From contig DVHH01000055.1 of assembly GCA_018712225.1 (NCBI GenBank), positions 1 through 11,405 on the forward strand: a DNA stretch of 11,405 bases, given 5' to 3'. A model generated the notes under the pieces. The model made no database searches, was not told where the DNA came from, and was given only the letters and a program-made list of their open reading frames with translations. This DNA is from Scatomorpha intestinigallinarum. GTDB taxonomy: Bacteria > Bacillota > Clostridia > Oscillospirales > Oscillospiraceae. Made by a program: the position numbers and the translations under genes. Positions within the stretch are counted from its first letter, which is position 1; every line of letters begins with the position of its first letter. Below, piece by piece: positions 6,565-11,405 of this stretch.

Positions 6565-6590
6565 CCGGGGGGGCCGCAAGGCCCCCGCGG
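6565..6590 (+). other. Intercistronic hairpin with GCAA tetraloop
   Basis: GGGGGCC (6569-6575) pairs with GGCCCCC (6580-6586) across a GCAA loop of the stable GNRA class. Three more outer pairs (6565-6567 with 6588-6590) follow one G-G mismatch. No T-run follows, so readthrough into the CoA-transferase gene is expected. It may act in message stability or differential expression. Confidence 0.5.
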
Positions 6591-6621
6591 AAGTCCACAC
6601 GAGCGATAAGGAGCATGAACC

Positions 6622-7848
6622 ATGAACACTGATAAGATGCTGCCCCTTGAAGGCATAAAGGTCGTGGAGCTGGCGACAGTTGTCGCGGCGCCTACAGCCG
6701 GCCGGATGCTCTGCGCCTACGGCGCCGAGGTCATAAAGGTCGAGAACCTCATAGGCGACGACCTGCGGCGTGCCGGGGAGTTCGAGCGCGTGGTCTGCGA
6801 GGACTACAAAAACCCCATTTTCACCATACAGAACAGCGGCAAGAAGCTGGTGGCCCTGAACCTCAAGAGCGAGGAGGGCAAGCGCGCCATGCTGAAGCTG
6901 CTGGAGGACGCGGACGTGTTCCTTTCAAACGTGCGCGCCGCCTCGCTCGCGCGGCTGGGGCTGGATTACGAGACGCTGAGCGCGGCCTACCCGGGCCTCA
7001 TCTACGCCCACTTCTCCGGCTTCGGGCCGAAGGGACCCTCAGCGGCGGACCCGGGCTTCGACAGCACGGCATTCTGGCTGCGCTCCGGGCCCATGGCCGA
7101 TTGGCAGGTGCCGGGCTCATTCCCCTTCAATCCGACCTATGCCTTTGGCGACATGGCGACGAGCTCCGTGCTCTTTTCCGGCATACTCATGGCTCTCATG
7201 GGCCGGGAGCGGACGGGGAAGGGTACGCTTGTGAACACCTCGCTCTTCGCCAGCGGCATCTGGTGCAACTCCGTGGGTGTCGTCTCGCACCAGCCGCAGT
7301 TCGGCGGCAAGCGCGACCTTGACCCTCTGCGCCCTGCGGACCCCCTGAGCCAGTTCTACAGGTGTGCAGACGGCAAGTGGATAGGCGTTTTTGACAACGA
7401 CTACAAGCGTGAGCGGGAGAAATTTGCCAAGCTCTTCGACCTGCCGGAGCTCGTCGAGGACCCGCGCTGTGCCTCCCTTGAAGAGCTTGCGCGCACGGAC
7501 GCCGTTGTCGAGATAGTGGAAAAGATAAACAAACTCTTCCTCACGCGCACCAGTGCGGAGTGGAGGGCCTACCTCACGGAGAACAGCGTTTCCTGCGAGG
7601 TAATGCATTGCATACGTGATGTCAGCACCGATGAACAGGCCCTCGCCAACGGCTACGTGGAGGAGCTGGAGTTTGCCGACGGCCTGAAGGTCATGATGCC
7701 CTGCCCGCCGGTGCATTTCTCCGAGTACGGGCGCAGGCCCTACGCCCCCTGCGGCGCGATAGGGGAGGATACCGCCGAGGTCCTGGGGGGACTTGGCTAT
7801 TCGGAGGCGGACATTGCCCAGATGAGAGAGAGCGGCGCCGCAAAGTAG
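6622..7848 (+). CDS. CaiB/BaiF (class III) CoA-transferase, FldA/HadA-like
   Basis: This is a complete 408-residue class III CoA-transferase. The N-terminal segment KVVELATVVAAPTAGR, the IKVEN stretch, the GLDYETLSAAYPGLIYAHFSGFG region and a PGFD motif follow the family order. The catalytic Asp is most likely D177 in AFGDMATS, the position that forms the aspartyl-CoA intermediate in formyl-CoA transferase. From memory of the family, the spacing and wording are closest to FldA (cinnamoyl-CoA:phenyllactate CoA-transferase) and HadA (2-hydroxyisocaproate CoA-transferase), which activate 2-hydroxyacids for dehydration. The preceding D-2-hydroxyacid dehydrogenase gene strengthens that reading. 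No 2-hydroxyacyl-CoA dehydratase is in the window, so the partner reaction is missing here. The start ATG has AAGGAG at 6608-6613. Specificity remains an inference. Confidence 0.9.
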   Translation: MNTDKMLPLEGIKVVELATVVAAPTAGRMLCAYGAEVIKVENLIGDDLRRAGEFERVVCEDYKNPIFTIQNSGKKLVALNLKSEEGKRAMLKLLEDADVFLSNVRAASLARLGLDYETLSAAYPGLIYAHFSGFGPKGPSAADPGFDSTAFWLRSGPMADWQVPGSFPFNPTYAFGDMATSSVLFSGILMALMGRERTGKGTLVNTSLFASGIWCNSVGVVSHQPQFGGKRDLDPLRPADPLSQFYRCADGKWIGVFDNDYKREREKFAKLFDLPELVEDPRCASLEELARTDAVVEIVEKINKLFLTRTSAEWRAYLTENSVSCEVMHCIRDVSTDEQALANGYVEELEFADGLKVMMPCPPVHFSEYGRRPYAPCGAIGEDTAEVLGGLGYSEADIAQMRESGAAK

Positions 7849-7878
7849 GCGCAAATTCATTTGAAAGAGAGGCAGACA

Positions 7879-9153
7879 ATGAAAAATACAAGGAGAATCA
7901 TCGGAATACTGGCCTGCGGCTTTCTGTATTCCTCCATGTACCTTCTGCCGTACATAAAGTACATCTTTTATGACGCGGTAGCCGAGGCCAGCGGTTTCAA
8001 TAACACGCAGATAGGCCTGTGTCTGAGCGTGTATATCGTGGCCAGCATCATAAGCACTCTCCCCAGCGGTTATTTTTCGGACAAGTATTCGCCCAAGAAG
8101 CTGCTCATTATCTCCGGCGTGGGCCACTCGGTGCTCAGCTTCCTGTATCTCTTCTTTATCCAGAGCTATGCGATAACTCTCGTCATCTTCTTCTGCATGG
8201 GCATCACAAGCGTCCTGCTGTTCTGGTCGCCCGTGTTCAAGGCGGTCAGCCTGGCGGGCAAGGCGGAGGACCAGGGCAAGCTCTACGGCTGGTTCGAGGC
8301 TTTTAACGGCATCGGCAGCATGGTCTTCAACTTTGGCGCGCTCTGGGTGTTCTCCATTATCACGGACGGCAGCGTAGCCGCGCTCAAGGGCGTCGTCATC
8401 TTCTACGCGGCCATGTCCGTTGTCTCCACGTTCCTGGTCGCCTGGCTCTACAAGCCAGACGACGAGGCCGTTGCCGCCTCCGGTTCTGTTGAGAAGAAGC
8501 AGAAGGCCACCACCCGCGAGATACTCGCCGTTTTGAAGATGCCCAAGATATGGCTGTTCAGCCTGCTCATCTTCGGCGTCTACGGCTTCTACGTGGGCAG
8601 CAGCTACCTGACCCCTTATTTCTCCACGGTCCTGGGCGTCAGCGTTGTGTTCTCCGGCTCGCTGGCCACTCTTAAAAACTACGGCACCCGTCTGGTCGGC
8701 GCACCCGTTGCCGGCGCCATCTGCGACAAGATCGGCCGCCTGAAGTTCATCTTCTTCGGCTTCATCGTAACCATCGTCCTGATGGTGGCTTTCATGCTCA
8801 TGCCTGCCAGCAACTCCGCGCTAATTCCCATCATGGTGCTCATGTTTGCCCTGGCGCTTGTGAACGTCAGCATGAAGGGCGTCCAGTTCTCCGTCATCGA
8901 CGAGATGGGCGTGGACCCGAAGGTGAACGGCATGGCTATCGCCGTCGCCACGCTCGTGGGCTTCAATCTGCCCGACGTTGCGCTGCACCCCATCATCGGC
9001 GTCATCCTCGACAAATACGAGGCCGTCGCCGCGTATAAGATAGTCTTCGGCCTGCTGCTTGGTATGCTCGTCCTCGGCTTCATAGTCACGATGATTCTCA
9101 TGGTTATGGAAAAGAAGGCTCATAAGTCCCCCTCTCCCTCGAAACAGAGCTGA
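7879..9153 (+). CDS. Major facilitator superfamily (MFS) transporter
   Basis: This 424-residue integral membrane protein has about 12 spans in two halves, joined by a charged cytoplasmic linker near residues 195-215 (rich in E, K and Q). Motif A of the superfamily is clear in the first half: GYFSDKYSPKK, residues 64-74 in the loop between spans 2 and 3. It recurs in degenerate form in the second half as GAICDKIGRLK. It would move a small organic anion or similar solute across the inner membrane, as importer, exporter or exchanger. The ATG at 7879 is preceded by AAAGAGAGG (7864-7872). It is the last gene of the operon, 30 bp after the CoA-transferase, and is followed by a terminator. Sharing an operon with an unrelated symporter suggests the two carriers handle different compounds, for example substrate and product. 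Confidence 0.9.
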   Translation: MKNTRRIIGILACGFLYSSMYLLPYIKYIFYDAVAEASGFNNTQIGLCLSVYIVASIISTLPSGYFSDKYSPKKLLIISGVGHSVLSFLYLFFIQSYAITLVIFFCMGITSVLLFWSPVFKAVSLAGKAEDQGKLYGWFEAFNGIGSMVFNFGALWVFSIITDGSVAALKGVVIFYAAMSVVSTFLVAWLYKPDDEAVAASGSVEKKQKATTREILAVLKMPKIWLFSLLIFGVYGFYVGSSYLTPYFSTVLGVSVVFSGSLATLKNYGTRLVGAPVAGAICDKIGRLKFIFFGFIVTIVLMVAFMLMPASNSALIPIMVLMFALALVNVSMKGVQFSVIDEMGVDPKVNGMAIAVATLVGFNLPDVALHPIIGVILDKYEAVAAYKIVFGLLLGMLVLGFIVTMILMVMEKKAHKSPSPSKQS

Positions 9154-9168
9154 AGCCGGGAATGACAC

Positions 9169-9199
9169 GCCCCGCCGTCCTTGACGGCGGGGCATTTTC
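9169..9199 (+). terminator. Rho-independent terminator ending the kor-transport operon
   Basis: A perfect 11-bp GC-rich stem (9169-9179 with 9183-9193) has a CTT loop and is followed by ATTTTCT. It starts 15 bp after the MFS stop codon and precedes the promoter of the serine dehydratase genes, so it should end the long operon. Confidence 0.92.
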
Positions 9200-9202
9200 T
9201 GC

Positions 9203-9231
9203 TTTTCGCGGGGAAAAGTATCTGATATACT
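9203..9231 (+). promoter_or_regulatory. Extended -10 promoter of sdaAB-sdaAA
   Basis: TATACT (9226-9231) is preceded by TG at 9223-9224, forming an extended -10 element. The -35 position 17 bp upstream reads TTTTCG (9203-9208), a poor match, which extended -10 promoters tolerate. The start would lie near 9238, giving a short leader of about 25 nt before the GTG start of sdaAB. Confidence 0.6.
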
Positions 9232-9262
9232 GACATGGGTTAGCTTTTGGAGGTGGAAGGCT

Positions 9263-9934
9263 GTGACGGACATTTTTGATATCCTCGGGCCGGTGATGGT
9301 CGGCCCGTCGAGCTCGCACACGGCGGGCGCTGTGCGCATAGGCCGCATGGGGCGCACTCTGCTGGGCGGCATGCCTGAGAGGGCGCGCATAGGCCTTTTC
9401 GGCTCTTTTGCGGAGACCGGGCGCGGACACGGCACGGATATGGCCATCGTGGCGGGCCTGCTTGGCATGAGACCGGACGACATGAATATTCCGCGCAGTT
9501 TCGAGCTTGCGCGCGAGGCGGGCCTTGCCTGGGAGTTCTACGAGCTTGACAGCCTGCGCGGCGCACACCCGAACACAGCCCTGCTGACGCTGAGAGCCCC
9601 CTCAGGCCGGGAGTTGGAGATGCAGGCCGCCTCGACCGGAGGCGGTCGAATCCGCGTGGACAGGCTCCAGGGCGTAGAGGTGAACTTCACCGGCGACTTC
9701 AACACACTCGTAATCCGCAACAGGGATACGGCAGGCCGCCTGGCGGACGTGACGGGCGCGCTCTCGCGCGCAGGGGTGAATATTGCCAATATGAGCCTGT
9801 GCCGCTCGCGCCGGGGAGGAAACGCACTGACTGTCATCGAAACGGATGAGAAGGTGACGCCCGCGCTGCGCGAGAGCCTGCGCGCCATTCCGGGCGTCGT
9901 CAGCCTGACGTATTACGAGAGGGAGGAGGACTGA
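9263..9934 (+). CDS. sdaAB: L-serine dehydratase, iron-sulfur-dependent, beta subunit
   Basis: This 223-residue subunit has the signature GPSSSHTAGA (14-23) near its N-terminus and an ACT domain at about 147-223 (VIRNRDTAGRLADVTGALSRAGVNI). The ACT domain is the usual regulatory, possibly serine-sensing, part of this subunit in Bacillota. With the alpha subunit it deaminates L-serine to pyruvate and ammonia using an oxygen-sensitive [4Fe-4S] cluster, not pyridoxal phosphate. The start is a GTG at 9263 with GGAGGTGG (9249-9256) six bases upstream; the first residues MTDIFDILGPVMVGPSSSHT fit the family start. Its stop is one base from the alpha subunit ATG, so the two are translated together. 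It has its own promoter and is probably not part of the preceding operon. Confidence 0.96.
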   Translation: MTDIFDILGPVMVGPSSSHTAGAVRIGRMGRTLLGGMPERARIGLFGSFAETGRGHGTDMAIVAGLLGMRPDDMNIPRSFELAREAGLAWEFYELDSLRGAHPNTALLTLRAPSGRELEMQAASTGGGRIRVDRLQGVEVNFTGDFNTLVIRNRDTAGRLADVTGALSRAGVNIANMSLCRSRRGGNALTVIETDEKVTPALRESLRAIPGVVSLTYYEREED

Positions 9935-9935
9935 C

Positions 9936-10799
9936 ATGCCGCTGGATTCGATAGCCGAAATACTGGCCTCCTGTTCGGAGCGGAACCTGGCCTTCTGGCA
10001 GGTGGTTCTGGAGGCGGACGTGGAGGAGCGGCAGGTGAGCGCCGAGGCCTCCTTTGAGAAGATGCGCGCCACCTGGCGCGCCATGCTGGACTCAGCCGAA
10101 AGCTATGACGGCGGCCTGCGCTCTGTGAGCGGCCTTTCGGGCGGGGACGGGGAGCTGATGCTCCGCTATGCCGCCGGAGGGTCCGCGCTGGGGGGCGGTT
10201 ATATTTCCGAGGTGATAGCCACCGCCCTGTGCGTGGGCGAGAGCAACGCCTGCATGCGCAAGATAGTCGCCGCGCCGACGGCTGGCGCCTGCGGCGTCCT
10301 GCCCGCGGTGCTCGTGCCGCTGTACAGGCGTGGCGAGAGGGAGGAGGACATCCTCCGCGCCCTCTATACCGCCGCAGGCATCGGCGCCGTCATCAACAGC
10401 CGGGCGAGCATCTCCGGCGCGGCGGGCGGCTGCCAGGCCGAGATAGGCAGCGCCTCCGCCATGGCGGCGGGCGCGCTGGCGCAGCTGCGCGGCGGCGGTC
10501 CGGAGCAGACGGCGAACGCCTTGGCCATGGCGCTCAAGAACCTCATGGGCCTCATCTGTGACCCCGTGGCCGGGCTCGTGGAGGTGCCATGCGTGAAGCG
10601 GAACGTTATAGGCGCCGTGAACGCCGTCAGCTGCGCGGACATGGCCCTCGCGGGCATAACGAGCCGCATCCCTGCGGACGAGGTTATAGACTGCATGGGC
10701 ATAGTGGGCGAGCGCCTGCCCCGCGAGTTCCGCGAGACCGCCCGCGGCGGCCTCGCCGCCACTCCGACGGGCCGCGCGGCCTGGAAGCAGCTGAAATAA
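9936..10799 (+). CDS. sdaAA: L-serine dehydratase, iron-sulfur-dependent, alpha subunit
   Basis: This 287-residue catalytic subunit has the expected family length. APTAGACGVLPAVL (around 113-126) and GGCQAEIGSASAMAAGAL are diagnostic segments. Cysteines C166, C208 and C219, spaced 42 and 11 apart, sit in GGCQAEIG, CDPVAGLVE and VPCVKRN. They match the three conserved ligands of the [4Fe-4S] cluster in bacterial iron-sulfur serine dehydratases. The ribosome site GGGAGGAGGA (9921-9930) lies within the end of sdaAB. Together the subunits give pyruvate from serine, a standard energy source for amino-acid fermenters. A strong palindromic terminator follows the stop codon immediately. Confidence 0.96.
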   Translation: MPLDSIAEILASCSERNLAFWQVVLEADVEERQVSAEASFEKMRATWRAMLDSAESYDGGLRSVSGLSGGDGELMLRYAAGGSALGGGYISEVIATALCVGESNACMRKIVAAPTAGACGVLPAVLVPLYRRGEREEDILRALYTAAGIGAVINSRASISGAAGGCQAEIGSASAMAAGALAQLRGGGPEQTANALAMALKNLMGLICDPVAGLVEVPCVKRNVIGAVNAVSCADMALAGITSRIPADEVIDCMGIVGERLPREFRETARGGLAATPTGRAAWKQLK

Positions 10800-10800
10800 G

Positions 10801-10840
10801 AGACGAGGCCGGGCATATGCCCGGCCTCGTCTTGACTTTT
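10801..10840 (+). terminator. Palindromic intrinsic terminator after sdaAA
   Basis: Bases 10801-10832 form a perfect 32-bp palindrome (16 pairs if fully extended, about 14 in a real hairpin with a four-base loop). It is followed by TGACTTTT. It lies one base after the sdaAA stop codon. The T-rich tail is shared with the -35 element of the next promoter, so termination and initiation signals overlap. Confidence 0.88.
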
Positions 10841-10861
10841 GCACGTCTCTCGCATTATAAT
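10832..10861 (+). promoter_or_regulatory. Consensus promoter of the arsR-sdpI-like pair
   Basis: TTGACT (10832-10837) and a perfect TATAAT (10856-10861) are separated by 18 bp. The start would be near 10868, in the middle of an inverted repeat, and the ATG follows at 10891. This is a close match to a sigma70-type promoter and fits a repressed gene. Confidence 0.8.
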
Positions 10862-10876
10862 TAACCAAAAGGTTAA
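10861..10876 (+). promoter_or_regulatory. Operator candidate for the ArsR-type autorepressor
   Basis: TTAACC (10861-10866), AAAA, then GGTTAA (10871-10876) make a perfect inverted repeat that begins on the last base of the -10 element and spans the predicted start. A dimeric winged-helix repressor bound here would block initiation, the usual arrangement for ArsR-family self-control. Confidence 0.65.
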
Positions 10877-10890
10877 ATGAGGAGCTTCAA

Positions 10891-11190
10891 ATGGGCTTGC
10901 AGGAGACGATGCGCGCGCTGTCGGACCCGACGCGCCGCGAGATATTGGAGCATTTGCGTGAGGGCAGGCTTGCGGCGGGGGAGATAGCCGCGCGCTTTCC
11001 GGTGTCGAATGCGGCGGTGTCGAAGCATTTGGCGGTGCTTAGGGAAGCGGGCCTCGTGCGCGATATCCGCAGCGGCAAGAACGTGTATTACGAGCTGAAC
11101 ACCAGCGTCCTGGAGGACGTCCTGGCCTATCTGAGCGGCCTCGGCGCAAGGCGCGCTGGCGAGAGCGGGGTGAAGGCATGGGACGCCTGA
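10891..11190 (+). CDS. ArsR-family winged-helix repressor, SdpR-like
   Basis: This 99-residue protein is an ArsR/SmtB-type winged helix. It runs MRALSDPTRREILEHL (N-terminal helix), GEIAARF then SNAAVSKHLAVLREAGLV (recognition helix) and SGKNVYYELN (wing). The Cys-based metal site of metal-sensing members (ELCVCDL in the third helix) is absent, and the protein contains no cysteine in that region, so it is unlikely to sense metal this way. It overlaps by 13 bases a gene for an SdpI-like membrane protein. This is the pairing of the Bacillus subtilis sdpR-sdpI operon, where the repressor is autoregulatory and is titrated to the membrane by SdpI bound to its toxin. GAGGAG at 10879-10884 is a good ribosome site. 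The SdpR-like role rests on this neighbourhood. Confidence 0.9.
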   Translation: MGLQETMRALSDPTRREILEHLREGRLAAGEIAARFPVSNAAVSKHLAVLREAGLVRDIRSGKNVYYELNTSVLEDVLAYLSGLGARRAGESGVKAWDA

Positions 11191-11405
11191 GCAAGAGGGA
11201 CGCGCTGCTGCTGGAGGCGCTTTTCTGCGCCCTGCCGCTCGTGTATTACCTGCTCCGCCTGCCCTCAATGCCGGAGACGGTGCCCGTGCACTGGAACGCC
11301 GCCGGGGAGGCGACGCGGTACGCCGCGCGGTTTTCGTTCGATACGATATTGAGCAGCGTGTCCTGTCGGCGCAGCCTGCGCGCATCTGCCGCCTGCTTCA
11401 GCCAG
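11178..11405 (+). CDS. SdpI-like DUF1648 membrane protein, N-terminal part (cut by window end)
   Basis: This frame opens with ATG at 11178 inside the end of the repressor gene and stays open to the window edge (76 residues). A first hydrophobic segment (about residues 9-27) is followed by PETVPVHWNAAGEATRY (residues 32-48). That is the DUF1648 signature (P-x-x-(V/I)-P-x-H-(F/W)-N-x-x-G-x-x-x-x-(Y/W)) found in SdpI/YhgE-region immunity and related proteins. In SdpI this protein gives resistance to the SDP toxin and signals to the repressor. Here no toxin gene is seen, so immunity, signalling or a housekeeping membrane role are all possible. The last 20 residues or so are polar and cysteine- and arginine-rich where a second membrane span is expected, which may mean a frameshift or divergence. 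AAGG at 11173-11176 is a weak ribosome site; translation is probably coupled. Confidence 0.75.
   Translation, partial: MGRLSKRDALLLEALFCALPLVYYLLRLPSMPETVPVHWNAAGEATRYAARFSFDTILSSVSCRRSLRASAACFSQ

Noticed and set aside
5543..6616. Antisense ORF (357 codons) opposite the 2-hydroxyacid dehydrogenase
   Set aside because: Valine- and histidine-rich shadow translation; the plus strand shows an intact Rossmann motif and catalytic triad.
10092..10868. Antisense ORF (258 codons) opposite sdaAA
   Set aside because: Arg/Ala/His-rich product typical of GC-rich shadow frames. It also runs through the terminator palindrome.
1..11405. Mobile element, CRISPR array, tRNA or rRNA
   Set aside because: No transposase or integrase frames, no regularly spaced repeats (only the two operator-like copies), and no tRNA-like or rRNA-like stretches were seen. 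Every long stretch is explained by metabolic genes.

Overview
The window is about 11.4 kb of fairly GC-rich bacterial DNA. Every recognisable gene reads left to right, and AUA isoleucine codons are frequent despite the GC content. The content points to a strictly anaerobic, amino-acid or organic-acid fermenting bacterium: a ferredoxin-dependent 2-oxoacid oxidoreductase, a class III CoA-transferase of the kind used in Stickland-type fermentation, a two-subunit iron-sulfur L-serine dehydratase, and an ArsR/SdpI-type pair at the end. A Clostridia-like Bacillota or a Synergistota member fits best. This is inferred from gene content and was not tested by phylogeny.

Layout. (1) Positions 1-249 are the 3' end of a CaiB/BaiF-type class III CoA-transferase, followed by a strong terminator. 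(2) An IclR-family regulator (409-1167) has its own candidate promoter. (3) About 200 bp follow with a near-consensus sigma70 promoter (TTGACT-N17-TATAAT) and two 34-nt direct repeats, each built on AGAAC-N3-GTTCT. These are good operator candidates for the neighbouring IclR protein. (4) An apparent eight-gene operon runs from 1368 to 9153: korD-korA-korB-korC (a four-subunit 2-oxoacid:ferredoxin oxidoreductase), an SSS-family sodium symporter, a D-2-hydroxyacid dehydrogenase, a FldA/HadA-like class III CoA-transferase and an MFS transporter. It closes with a strong intrinsic terminator. Three GC-rich hairpins without U-tracts lie between genes inside it. (5) sdaAB-sdaAA, serine dehydratase, has its own extended -10 promoter and ends at a perfect 32-bp palindromic terminator. 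(6) A small ArsR-type repressor gene with a consensus promoter and a TTAACC-N4-GGTTAA operator overlaps the start of an SdpI-like (DUF1648) membrane protein gene cut by the window edge.

Working model (inference). The central operon handles one family of 2-oxo/2-hydroxy acids. A transporter brings in the acid. The dehydrogenase interconverts 2-hydroxy and 2-oxo acid with NAD(H). The Kor complex oxidatively decarboxylates the 2-oxoacid to acyl-CoA, CO2 and reduced ferredoxin. The CoA-transferase moves CoA between acids, and the second transporter may import a co-substrate or export a product. The set resembles the ldhA-hadA and fldA parts of Clostridium reductive Stickland pathways, but the 2-hydroxyacyl-CoA dehydratase and its activator are not in the window. 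The true substrate cannot be read from the sequence. No rRNA, tRNA, CRISPR array or mobile element was recognised, and no gene-free stretch exceeds 300 bp.
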